NCBI RefSeq assembly: GCF_021729145.1
Contig: NZ_JAJSLW010000002.1
Location: 427,943 to 491,942, forward strand
Direction of reading: 5' to 3'
From: Membranihabitans maritimus
GTDB lineage: Bacteria; Bacteroidota; Bacteroidia; Chitinophagales; Saprospiraceae
Length of the DNA: 64,000 nucleotides
Shown: piece after piece, positions 44,683 to 53,170 of the stretch
How the letters are laid out: each line of letters opens with the position of its first letter
Numbering within the stretch: position 1 is the stretch's first letter
The notes under the pieces: generated by a model
What the model saw: the letters and a program-made list of their open reading frames with translations, nothing else
Databases searched by the model: none
What the model was told of the DNA's origin: nothing
Program-made: the position numbers and the translations under genes

Positions 44683-46758
44683 ATGATGGACGCTCAATAT
44701 ATACTCGCTATGGGCTGGACCCTGATCCATTCTTTTTGGCAATTGACTTTGCTTGCCATAGTATTCTATTTGATCATGCTTTGGATAAAGAATGCTGCTC
44801 CGGTTGCTAAGTACTGGACAGGACTTTTGTTTATGGTTTTAAGTGTATCTGTCACATGTACTACATTTATTGTGATGTTTCAAAAATACGGAACCCCACT
44901 TCCTGCTGAAAATCTTCCTGTATCTGTGGGGCCTGCCCTTATCCATGCAGTCCCTATTCAGGAAAATGCAAATACAGGTATTTGGGCAGGGATTACTGAA
45001 TTTTTGCAGGCTAATGTAAAGTCCCTGACAATTATGTACATGATAGGATTGGGTATTTTGCTTTTAAGGATGGTATTCAACTTTTGGAAAATACAGAGAC
45101 TTAAATCTAAGTCTGAAGTTGTAGGACATAAAGAATTGAAATTTTTGCCCCGATTGGTAAAAAAAATGGACATAAATATAAATTTTGAACTTCGATGGTC
45201 TCGAATGGTTCATTCTCCTATGGTGATTGGGATAGTTCGGCCGGTGGTTTTGATTCCTGCTTCGATGGTAACGAATACGACACCTTCGATTATGGAAGCT
45301 GTGCTGGCCCATGAGCTGGCCCATATCCAGAGAAATGATTTTTTAATTAATATTTTTCAGACCCTTATTGAGACTATCTTTTTTTACCATCCGGCTGTAT
45401 GGTATTTTAGTTATGTAGTCCGTAGGGAGCGGGAATATAGCTGTGACCAAAAAGCGATAGAAGCAGGCTGTACGAAAGAAGATCTGGCAAGGGCTTTGAC
45501 CCTGGTAGGTCAGGTTCAGAATCAGGGGGATTGGGCTATGACATTTGGCAAAAGATCCAATGAGTTACTGGATCGAATTCGATACTTATTGGGTTACAGG
45601 TCCTCCATTCGATATGCGCCTTCTACTTCGATTATATACTACGGGTCACTTCTCGGGATATTCATTTTATTCTCCATTGGGAAAAGCCAGTTTCATACCC
45701 ATCAACGGGCCGGAGATATCGGTAGCGAGGATGCTGTGAAATTTCATGATGCGGATTCTTTGCCAAAGGATAAATTAAGGAAAATTAAAGTCCAGGCCTA
45801 TGACAGGGAAAAAGATACTATGGTGGAGGTGGAAGTATATTCTATTGAACCCGTAGATCCCGATGGAAAAGAAAAAAGGATTGAAGTGGTAGAAGTTGAT
45901 ACTATTCCCGGTAAAAAGAAGGAAACTGTTATTGTCCAAACGAAAGAAGCGATCACGGTTATTGTCAATGGGGATACAGTGTCGGTGCAATCATTGCAGG
46001 ATATGAAGAAAATTCAGGATAGTCTGCGGAAAGTTCACATTGAATTGCGAAAAAATATGCCTGAGTTAAAACATCTTGATTCCATAATGATCGAGCAGAG
46101 GATCAAGCTGGATACGCAGAGAATGAAATTTGATGTTCAGAGGTTGTACCATGATTTACTTCAGTCTGAAATGGAAAGGGTCCGGGAAATTCAAATAGAA
46201 TTGAGTCAAAACCTTCCGAGAATACATAGGGTGGATTCAATATTAGCAGCGAGAAGTATACGAATAGATACACAAATGTTGAAAAATATTGAGATGGATA
46301 TCCACAAACGCATACCTCATTTGGATTCTATTGTACAGTCTCACAGTAAAAGTTTTCGGAATGCCTATAACTACAAATTAATTATACCTGATTCTGTGGA
46401 TCAATTTTATAAAATGAAATTTGACCCCAGGATTTCGTTTCCGGATAGCTTAGCCCGGTGGAACGACACGGCCTATTATTACGTCAAGAAGTTTAGTAAA
46501 GACTTGAAAAATGTAGATTGGAATGTAGATGTTGGGATTGATAGCATTATGCAATTCCACCGGAATTGGGATTCAACGGCTTTCCGCTCTGCCTTTGCCC
46601 ATTCTTTTCATAAACTTGAGAATAAATCCCAGGAAATGAAGGAACTCGAACAAGAGATTCGCAAAAAGGAGCAGGAATTGATAAAGTTACGACAGGAAAG
46701 AAATAAGAAGTTTATGCAGGAAATGAAAAAGGAAAGAGAAGTAAACGAGAAGAAATAA
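44683..46758 (+). CDS. BlaR1/MecR1-like M56 family membrane metallopeptidase
   Basis: Sensor protease with four N-terminal membrane segments and a zinc site HELAH in AVLAHELAHIQRNDF, plus a downstream YSCDQKAIEAG region. It pairs with the upstream BlaI-type repressor. From about residue 330 on, the protein does not carry the penicillin-binding sensor domain of BlaR1. Instead it has a roughly 350-residue region rich in charged residues and long heptad-like helices (for example KKIQDSLRKVHIELRKN, QEIRKKEQELIKLRQERNKK), predicted coiled coil. The signal it senses is therefore unclear. Confidence 0.9.
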   Translation: MMDAQYILAMGWTLIHSFWQLTLLAIVFYLIMLWIKNAAPVAKYWTGLLFMVLSVSVTCTTFIVMFQKYGTPLPAENLPVSVGPALIHAVPIQENANTGIWAGITEFLQANVKSLTIMYMIGLGILLLRMVFNFWKIQRLKSKSEVVGHKELKFLPRLVKKMDININFELRWSRMVHSPMVIGIVRPVVLIPASMVTNTTPSIMEAVLAHELAHIQRNDFLINIFQTLIETIFFYHPAVWYFSYVVRREREYSCDQKAIEAGCTKEDLARALTLVGQVQNQGDWAMTFGKRSNELLDRIRYLLGYRSSIRYAPSTSIIYYGSLLGIFILFSIGKSQFHTHQRAGDIGSEDAVKFHDADSLPKDKLRKIKVQAYDREKDTMVEVEVYSIEPVDPDGKEKRIEVVEVDTIPGKKKETVIVQTKEAITVIVNGDTVSVQSLQDMKKIQDSLRKVHIELRKNMPELKHLDSIMIEQRIKLDTQRMKFDVQRLYHDLLQSEMERVREIQIELSQNLPRIHRVDSILAARSIRIDTQMLKNIEMDIHKRIPHLDSIVQSHSKSFRNAYNYKLIIPDSVDQFYKMKFDPRISFPDSLARWNDTAYYYVKKFSKDLKNVDWNVDVGIDSIMQFHRNWDSTAFRSAFAHSFHKLENKSQEMKELEQEIRKKEQELIKLRQERNKKFMQEMKKEREVNEKK

Positions 46759-46816
46759 GATTTTTTACCGGCGGTTTCAAGCCGGTTACCAACTACCAGT
46801 TATGAAATTTTATACG

Positions 46817-46852
46817 CCCGGGAGAAATTCTATAACTCTTCCGGGTTTTTTT
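46817..46852 (+). terminator. Intrinsic terminator of the blaI-M56 operon
   Basis: CCCGGGAGA (46817-46825) pairs with TCTTCCGGG (46837-46845) with one G-T pair and is followed by seven T. It closes the operon about 60 bp after the stop codon. Confidence 0.9.
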
Positions 46853-46938
46853 AGTGATCAGTAATACAGTGCCGGCATGTAGGTTTTTGTGGATCTAGTT
46901 GTGTTTAAATCAATAGAATTATAATTAGCAACGATTCT

Positions 46939-47811
46939 TTGTGGAAAGGCATTATTGAAGTCCTCTTACCGGATTTTTTGGCTTTTTTCTATTCCGACCA
47001 AACTTTTGATTTGGACAAGGGATATGAATTTTTGGACAAGGAGTTAGAAGAAATTTATCCATTCGTTGGGGGGCAACATCAAGGAAGGAGGGTGGACAAA
47101 TTGGTTAAAGTGTTTGATACTACCGGCAATGAACAATGGTTGTTGATTCATATAGAGGTTCAGTCTTATCGGGATGAGAATTTACCGCTGCGTATGTTTA
47201 ATTATTTTTACAGGATCGTGGACAGGTACAAAACGCCTGTCTCTACGCTGGTGATCTTGGCTGATTCAAATCCGAGGTATTACCCGGCCGAATACCGGTA
47301 TTCCGTATATGGAACGAATCTTTTGTATAGTTATCCGACGTATAAAGTTTTAGATCAGTCCGAAGAAGAACTGGTTAAGAATGATAATCCCTTTGCTACA
47401 GTTATCCAAATTGTATTGACAGCTTTCAAATTGAATAAATTGACAAATATCGAACAGGTGGATTTGAAGTTTTCTTTGGTTCGAAAATTATATGATAAAG
47501 GATATCAACCGAAAACCATTAGAGCATTGATGTTATTTATTCGTTTTTATGTCAAATTAGGTAATAATAATATGAACTTATTATTCGATAAAAAGGTTAA
47601 ACACATAGTAAAAAATCATGAAACGATGGGAATAGAAGAAATGATTATACAGGAAGCTAAAAAGCGCGGAGTCGAGCAAGGTATTGAACGAAAAGTTTTA
47701 GAAGCAACAAAAAAAATGGTTCAGGAAGGTTTTGCTACAACTGTAATTTGTAAAGTCCTGGATGTCACTCCCGACTTTGTCAAGAGGGTAAAAAGTAAAA
47801 TACAGCCATAA
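46939..47811 (+). CDS. PD-(D/E)XK nuclease family protein (Rpn/transposase-type)
   Basis: Protein of the PDDEXK_2/Rpn group, often annotated as a PD-(D/E)XK transposase. The nuclease core is visible: LPDFLAFFY near the start, RRVDKLVKVFDTTGNEQWLL with a conserved Asp, and IHIEVQSYRDENLPLRMFNY in which E-x-Q replaces E-x-K. A C-terminal helical part follows (about 190-290). The gene begins in frame with TTG at 46939, but the usual NDSLWKGIIE start region continues into codons upstream (from about 46909), so the true start may be an AT-type codon. No inverted repeats flank it, so it is not evidently an active insertion sequence. Confidence 0.82.
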   Translation: MWKGIIEVLLPDFLAFFYSDQTFDLDKGYEFLDKELEEIYPFVGGQHQGRRVDKLVKVFDTTGNEQWLLIHIEVQSYRDENLPLRMFNYFYRIVDRYKTPVSTLVILADSNPRYYPAEYRYSVYGTNLLYSYPTYKVLDQSEEELVKNDNPFATVIQIVLTAFKLNKLTNIEQVDLKFSLVRKLYDKGYQPKTIRALMLFIRFYVKLGNNNMNLLFDKKVKHIVKNHETMGIEEMIIQEAKKRGVEQGIERKVLEATKKMVQEGFATTVICKVLDVTPDFVKRVKSKIQP

Positions 47812-47906
47812 TCCACCAGTAATATTCCAGAGGCTATCGTAGGTTTTGACGAAATGGTCTTTCAGTATCATTTTTCCGTATTTCTTCCTATCTTTCCCAG
47901 CGGGAA

Positions 47907-48761
47907 ATGATTCGATATATTTACATAGCAGTAGTTTTTTTTACTTCGGTTCAATGCTCGTCATGGTTTTATAATGCAGAGCGGCAATCTGGTGAAAAAC
48001 AGCCAGCCGAGTTGAAACTTGAGCCGGATTATGACCTATATGAATTGCGCATTGACCTGTATCGCAAGGAAAAATCCGCTAATAGTGCCCAGGAAACCAG
48101 GGAGGAGGAAGACTATAACCCTTTGGGGTTTTTCCTGGGAGAAGGCTTGTTTTATGATCTCAATGGAAACTTGTCCTTTGACGTTATTCGATTGTTGGGA
48201 ATTGATCGATTTTCCAACTTTGAAATTATGCAAAATACGCCGAATATGTTTGGGGCAATGCAGGAAAAATATTTCACAAAAAGAGGTTCGGAATTCTTTA
48301 AATCAAATCAAAAAGGCAGTAAATCAGTTTTTGGTTCCAATCGAATCATTAAACGAAATGGCCAAAACATTGAAGTCCAGGATGGGCCGTTAAATAAATT
48401 TACTATTGAAAAGAATAATGATAAACTTGCTCTCAAGAACTTTTTGTCTAATCGAACAATAGAGAAAATAGGCCCTTCAAGATATCGAATTGGTGGGTTT
48501 TTAGTGGATGAAAATATTGAAGAGAGGGAAGGAATAATCGTTTTGGATGATGATTTCAGGTTGAAAAAAGAAGGTAAGGATATTATCATTGAGCAAAATC
48601 AATTTTGGAGTTTTAGTGAGGTTTGGAGGATCTCCCGAACCGAGGAAAATATTCTATATATTTATCGAAGAGACCGGTTAATCATGAAAATATTTCACTT
48701 TGACAACTCGGTAGTTATGGAACAAAATGGTAGAGTTAAAGTGGAGTATAATTTGTTATAA
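47907..48761 (+). CDS. Predicted lipoprotein of unknown function
   Basis: 284 residues with an N-terminal signal ending in a likely lipobox (TSVQC|SSW). I do not recognise the family. The protein is rich in beta-type repeats of charged and aromatic residues (IERYRIGG-like, IIVLDDDFRLKKEGKD, ILYIYRRDRLIMKIFHF) and may be an antiparallel beta structure such as a beta-helix or lipocalin-like fold. It lies 33 bp before the TIM-barrel gene on the same strand. No function is proposed. Confidence 0.7.
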   Translation: MIRYIYIAVVFFTSVQCSSWFYNAERQSGEKQPAELKLEPDYDLYELRIDLYRKEKSANSAQETREEEDYNPLGFFLGEGLFYDLNGNLSFDVIRLLGIDRFSNFEIMQNTPNMFGAMQEKYFTKRGSEFFKSNQKGSKSVFGSNRIIKRNGQNIEVQDGPLNKFTIEKNNDKLALKNFLSNRTIEKIGPSRYRIGGFLVDENIEEREGIIVLDDDFRLKKEGKDIIIEQNQFWSFSEVWRISRTEENILYIYRRDRLIMKIFHFDNSVVMEQNGRVKVEYNLL

Positions 48762-48794
48762 CACAGATTGTTTGAAAATTAATGTAAGTTTAGA

Positions 48795-49706
48795 ATGAAT
48801 CGAAGAAAATTTGTAAGGAATACTGCTGCTTTAGGTGCTTTAATGGGAGCGGGCACATTTCCTGTGTTAGGTGGTTCTAACTCGCCAGTGGCACCATTGA
48901 AAATAAAGAAAAGCCTGAAATATGGAATGGTAAAGACAGAGGGTTCTGTTTTAGATAAATTCAGGTTGCTCAAGGAAATTGGGTTCGATGGAGTAGAATT
49001 AAACTCTCCTAATGAATTGGATCCCGATGAAATTCTGGCAGCTAAAGAAGAAACCGGCCTGGAAATTCCGGGAGTAGTTAATGCCCTTCACTGGAAATTT
49101 CCGTTGTCCCACCCTGATTCTTCAGTCCGGGAGAAATGTTTGGAATCTTGCAAACAATCATTGCGCGACTGTAAATTGTACGGGGGAACAACCGTGTTGA
49201 TCGTTCCGGGTGTGGTCAATGAAAAAATTGGTTATAAAGACGCCTGGACTCGATCGCAGGAAGAAATTCGCAAATTAATACCGGTTATTGAAGAAACAGG
49301 CATCAAAGTGGCATTTGAAAATGTATGGAATAACTTCATTCTTAGCCCTGTAGAGGCTGCCAGGTACGTGGATGATTTTGACCATCCTATGATTGGCTGG
49401 TATTTTGATGTCGGAAATATAGTGAGATATGGCTGGCCTGAGCACTGGATTGAGGCTTTGGGCGATAGAATTATGAAGCTGGACATCAAGGAATACAGCC
49501 GGACCAAACAACGGGATGAAGGTGTGTGGAAAGGGTTTCAGGTGGAACTGATGGATGGTGATTGTAATTGGCCGGTAGTGATTTCGGCTTTGGATAAAAT
49601 AGGATACGAAGGATGGGCTTCGGCAGAAGTACCTGGGGGTGATGAACAGCGATTGAAATTTATCGCTGATAAAATGCATGAAATATTTGCCATTGAGCCC
49701 CAATAA
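48795..49706 (+). CDS. Sugar phosphate isomerase/epimerase-type TIM-barrel protein with Tat-like leader
   Basis: Xylose-isomerase-like (AP endonuclease 2 superfamily) TIM barrel of 303 residues. The N-terminus MNRRKFVRNTAALGALMGAG is a Tat-like leader, predicting export. The barrel shows LLKEIGFDGVELNSP, GTTVLIVPGVV, KVAFENVW, IGWYFDVGNIVRYG, and the metal-site end WASAEVPGGD. Members act as isomerases or epimerases of sugars. With the ThuA gene next to it and the sigma-FecR-SusCD locus beyond, a role in glycan breakdown is likely. Confidence 0.86.
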   Translation: MNRRKFVRNTAALGALMGAGTFPVLGGSNSPVAPLKIKKSLKYGMVKTEGSVLDKFRLLKEIGFDGVELNSPNELDPDEILAAKEETGLEIPGVVNALHWKFPLSHPDSSVREKCLESCKQSLRDCKLYGGTTVLIVPGVVNEKIGYKDAWTRSQEEIRKLIPVIEETGIKVAFENVWNNFILSPVEAARYVDDFDHPMIGWYFDVGNIVRYGWPEHWIEALGDRIMKLDIKEYSRTKQRDEGVWKGFQVELMDGDCNWPVVISALDKIGYEGWASAEVPGGDEQRLKFIADKMHEIFAIEPQ

Positions 49707-49836
49707 GAAGATTTATATTTTGGCAATATTTCGAAAGGGATGCCATTTTATTGGTTGGAACTAATTAATTTGAATCAATCTTTATATATTGGGCCTCAAA
49801 TCAAGGAATAGTATTACTAAATATTAAATCTGGAAA

Positions 49837-50787
49837 ATGAAATACAGTAAAAAGGTGACGGGTTTATTGATGATAACGTTTTCATTATTTTTTGTTTTTG
49901 GAGTAGTTAATGCTCAAGAGAACGAAGATCCATTTGAAGTAACTGATACCTGGAAAGAGAAAATTTATGAATTGGCTCCTTCTGAAACAACTGTAAAGGT
50001 TGATAAAAGAAGAAAGTTGCTCTTATTTTCTTTGCATACCGGATTCAAGCACTGGGTAATTCCTCATACGGATGTGATCATGCAAACGTTAGCGGAAAAG
50101 ACCGGAGCATTTGAAATTGTCACTACGAAAGATCCGGCAATGTTTGAAAGGAAAAATCTCAGGCAATTTGATGCTGTTATTTTAAACAATAACTGTTCTG
50201 TAGGGGAGCACAGGAACCTTTTTTACGATACTTTCAAGGACGATAATGATCTGACAGAAGAAGAGAAATTCGAAAAAGCCCAACAATTGGAAGATAATCT
50301 TTTGAGGTTTGTAAAAAAAGGGGGTGGCTTGATAACACTGCATGGAGGAATCGTGATGCAAAATAATTCCATGGAATTTAGTAAAATGCTGGGAGGGAGT
50401 TTTGACTATCATCCGGTTCAGCAGGAGTTGAATGTTAAGTTGGTCGATGCCGAACACCCTATGGTTCAAGCTTTTGACGGAAAGGGTTTTACTCATGTCG
50501 ACGAACCCTATATGTTTAAAAATGCCTATCGGGATTTTAACTTTCGACCTTTATTGTATATAGAAACCGATATGATTAAAAAGAAAAGAAAAGAGGATAC
50601 TGATAAAGTGAAGTATATTTCATGGATCAAACCATATGGGAAAGGTCATGTATTCTATTCTTCACCCTCCCATAATGCCCAAAGTTTTGATAATCCCGAT
50701 TTGTTGCAATACTTTTTGGACGGAATGCAATATGCTTGTGGGGACCTGGAATGTGATGACTCCCCTGTGGGTGGACCACCGCAATAA
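49837..50787 (+). CDS. Secreted ThuA domain protein
   Basis: Class-I-amidotransferase-like ThuA (trehalose-utilisation) protein of 316 residues. The signal peptide ends near GVVNAQ. The fold begins KLLLFSLHTGFKHWVIPHTD, continues with AVILNNNCSVG, GGLITLHGGIVMQNNS, and ends with YISWIKPYGKGHVFYSSPSHN. ThuA-type enzymes are linked to disaccharide oxidation or sugar catabolism in Bacteroidota, but the reaction is not firmly known. It follows the TIM-barrel gene by about 130 bp and precedes the sigma factor by about 140 bp. Confidence 0.9.
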   Translation: MKYSKKVTGLLMITFSLFFVFGVVNAQENEDPFEVTDTWKEKIYELAPSETTVKVDKRRKLLLFSLHTGFKHWVIPHTDVIMQTLAEKTGAFEIVTTKDPAMFERKNLRQFDAVILNNNCSVGEHRNLFYDTFKDDNDLTEEEKFEKAQQLEDNLLRFVKKGGGLITLHGGIVMQNNSMEFSKMLGGSFDYHPVQQELNVKLVDAEHPMVQAFDGKGFTHVDEPYMFKNAYRDFNFRPLLYIETDMIKKKRKEDTDKVKYISWIKPYGKGHVFYSSPSHNAQSFDNPDLLQYFLDGMQYACGDLECDDSPVGGPPQ

Positions 50788-50871
50788 CGAAAATTAGCTT
50801 TTAATCATAAGCTTAAATAGTATTATTCATTGCCATCAATTCATCCGAATTGTGATTTAAATCAAAATGTA

Positions 50872-50904
50872 TTTGGAAAATAAAATTATATTTTATTATA
50901 TTTG
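50872..50904 (+). promoter_or_regulatory. Promoter of the ECF sigma gene
   Basis: TTTG (50872-50875), a 21-bp spacer and TATATTTG (50897-50904) match the Bacteroidota promoter consensus. The GTG start of the sigma gene follows 25 bp later, giving a short 5' leader. Confidence 0.75.
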
Positions 50905-50928
50905 TTTGCTAGGATGTATTGTTAATAG

Positions 50929-51510
50929 GTGGAAAGAGAATATATAAAATACAATGATGGGTTTTTACTTTCCCTGATCAAAAAGGGAGATAAAGAAGCC
51001 TTCAATACGATTTACCGCCGTTACTGGGAATACCTTTATACTTCTGCAAATTATATATTACAGGACCGGGATGCTTGTATGGATGTTGTGCAAGAGGTTT
51101 TTGTTTGGTTTTGGGAAAATAGAAACCAATGGAATATCTCCTCACCAAAATCTTATTTAGCCACTGCTGTTAAATTTAAAGTAACCAATGTAATCCGGCG
51201 GGGCAAAATTAAAGATACCATTCTCGAAGACCTGAAGGAGCGAATGTCCATGGAAGCCAATATTTCTTCTACTGAAGCTGAAATGGAGGTAATGGAATTG
51301 AAGCAAATTATTCGGGAATTTTCAGTTCAATTGCCCGTCCGTTGCCAGGAAGTTTTTCGACTTAGCCGATTTGAACACCTTACCAATAAAGAAATAGCTC
51401 AGAGGCTGGGAATTTCAGAGAAAACAGTAGAGAATCAAATAACGATAGCCCTTCGAAAGTTGCGTACAACCCTGGGGCATATGGCTTTCTGGCTGGTGTT
51501 TTTTATGTAA
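50929..51510 (+). CDS. FecI-type ECF RNA polymerase sigma factor
   Basis: Extracytoplasmic-function sigma factor of 193 residues. Region 2 reads AFNTIYRRYWEYLYTSANYI and DACMDVVQEVFVWFWENR. Region 4 has the HTH RFEHLTNKEIAQRLGISEKT and VENQITIALRKLR. The start is GTG at 50929, the first start codon of the open frame. A fecR-type gene follows about 230 bp later, then susC and susD; this is the normal sigma/anti-sigma/transporter order. It should drive transcription of the SusCD locus after FecR release. Confidence 0.95.
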   Translation: MEREYIKYNDGFLLSLIKKGDKEAFNTIYRRYWEYLYTSANYILQDRDACMDVVQEVFVWFWENRNQWNISSPKSYLATAVKFKVTNVIRRGKIKDTILEDLKERMSMEANISSTEAEMEVMELKQIIREFSVQLPVRCQEVFRLSRFEHLTNKEIAQRLGISEKTVENQITIALRKLRTTLGHMAFWLVFFM

Positions 51511-51738
51511 AAATATTCACCGGCTGTTTACAAATGTGGCTGTTACGCGAAGGAGTCAAAATATAGTTTTAAAAAACACCTAATCGTTCAGTGTCTCACA
51601 GCGGTTCACTGCCAACTCTGCATAAAAATTCTATAAATTTTTCAAAAACTTTAATTCTCTTTAGGGGATACCCCGCAATTATTTGCCTTATTAATGCAAT
51701 GGGCAAAATAAACTGTCCGAAAGAGAATAAAATGCATA

Positions 51739-52884
51739 ATGAATAGAGAGGAATTTATACAATTGGCTGACAAAGTCAGTAAAGGACTGGCATCCGATAA
51801 AGAATTGGCAAAATACAATCAATGGTACCGTTCCTTTCAGAAAGATATTGAATGGAAAGAAGAGTGGGGAGATAAGTCACTAATTGAAGGGGAAATACTA
51901 AATAGAATTAATAAAGAAATATCTCCGGTCAAAAAAACAACATTTCATCTGAGGCGAATGGCAGTAGCGTCAATATTATTGATGATTTTTGGTTCTGCCC
52001 TGGTATTCTATTTTGCGCAACCCGTCAAAAATTCTAATCAGGAACTGGTAATAAAAAACGATATCAATCCGGGCGGGAATAAAGCAATTTTGACACTGGA
52101 CGATGGTTCTACAATATCTCTTGACGATTCGGAAGAGGGAGTGTTGGCAGTAGAAGGAAGTGCTTCTATATCCAAGACCGGACAGGGTATACTGAGTTAT
52201 CACTTTGATAAGGAACAGCCGGGGCAAATGCATAGAGAAAAATTCAATACGATTTCTACTCCACAAGGGGGACAATTCAAAGTACTCCTACCCGATGGAA
52301 GTTCGGTTTGGCTGAATGCGCTTTCTTCTGTTCGATTTCCGGTAGATTTTAATGGGGCGAGTAGGAATGTTGAAATTACCGGGGAAGTATATTTTGAAGT
52401 GGTTCACGATCAGTCGAGGCCGTTTTTTGTCAAGACCGGGAATCAGGTAGTGAAAGTATTGGGTACTCAATTTAATATTAATGCCTATGAAAATGAAAGT
52501 GGGATTGCAACTACTCTTACAGAGGGTTCGGTAGAGATCAGCAACGGTGGTCAATCTGTCATTATTTCCCCGGGGCAACAAGCAGTGAATACGCCTGAAG
52601 CTGAAATTGAGGTATCTGAAGTAGATATAGATCCGGTAATAGCCTGGAAAGACGGAGTTTTTCAATTTTGGTCTACAGACATAAAAGATATTATGAGACA
52701 ACTATCGCGATGGTATCAGGTAGAAGTTGAGTATCTCAATGATTTTGGTGATGAAGTATTTACCGGATTTATTTCCCGGGATGTCAACATTTCCCGGGTG
52801 CTGGAAATGTTGGAAGAGGCAGGAGACGTCAAATTTGGTATTGAAGGAAATACGGTGCGGGTTAAAGTGATAAGTGAAAATTAA
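51739..52884 (+). CDS. FecR family anti-sigma factor
   Basis: Inner-membrane anti-sigma protein of 381 residues. The N-terminal cytoplasmic part (about 1-75) binds the sigma factor. A membrane segment (MAVASILLMIFGSALVFYF) follows. The periplasmic FecR domain has ILTLDDGSTISL, STPQGGQFKVLLPDGSSVWL, ALSSVRFPVDF, ITGEVYFEVVHDQSRPFFV and VLGTQFNINAYENESG. The C-terminal STN-like/DUF4974 part ends RVKVISEN. It should read the STN domain of the downstream SusC and gate the upstream sigma factor. Confidence 0.95.
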   Translation: MNREEFIQLADKVSKGLASDKELAKYNQWYRSFQKDIEWKEEWGDKSLIEGEILNRINKEISPVKKTTFHLRRMAVASILLMIFGSALVFYFAQPVKNSNQELVIKNDINPGGNKAILTLDDGSTISLDDSEEGVLAVEGSASISKTGQGILSYHFDKEQPGQMHREKFNTISTPQGGQFKVLLPDGSSVWLNALSSVRFPVDFNGASRNVEITGEVYFEVVHDQSRPFFVKTGNQVVKVLGTQFNINAYENESGIATTLTEGSVEISNGGQSVIISPGQQAVNTPEAEIEVSEVDIDPVIAWKDGVFQFWSTDIKDIMRQLSRWYQVEVEYLNDFGDEVFTGFISRDVNISRVLEMLEEAGDVKFGIEGNTVRVKVISEN

Positions 52885-53063
52885 TGTAAATACAATAAAT
52901 AACTGGAAAATGGTGAAAAGAAAATACAGAATAGTGCCTCCGTAATCAAGCGTGTAGGTATTCCGCACAATATGGTTCCAAAGGGCATGTTTGCGGATTA
53001 CATTCAGCTACTGGATCTGATGATTTAATAATATTATCAAATCAGGCTCTTATTAAAAAAAAA

Positions 53064-53143
53064 CCGCTAGGTGGTTTGCGAAGATGGTACCTTCAGAAAA
53101 CCACGTCCCAGCGGCAGTTTAAAACCAGCGACCAATGAGTCGC
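53064..53143 (+). promoter_or_regulatory. Structured leader between fecR and susC (two hairpins)
   Basis: Main stem: CCGCT (53064-53068) pairs with AGCGG (53110-53114), GTGGTTT (53071-53077) with AAACCAC (53098-53104), and GAAG (53080-53083) with CTTC (53091-53094), giving 16 paired positions with small bulges. A second hairpin, GCGAC-CAATGA-GTCGC (53128-53143), ends 27 bp before the susC ATG. There is no T-run, so this is not a terminator. Stabilising, attenuating or protein-binding roles are all possible. Confidence 0.7.
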
Positions 53144-53170
53144 ATATTAAAAATCTAATAAAGTAAAATT

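Noticed and set aside
52888..53026. 38-codon stop-to-stop frame between fecR and susC
   Set aside because: No start codon near its beginning and no family; lies in the leader of susC.
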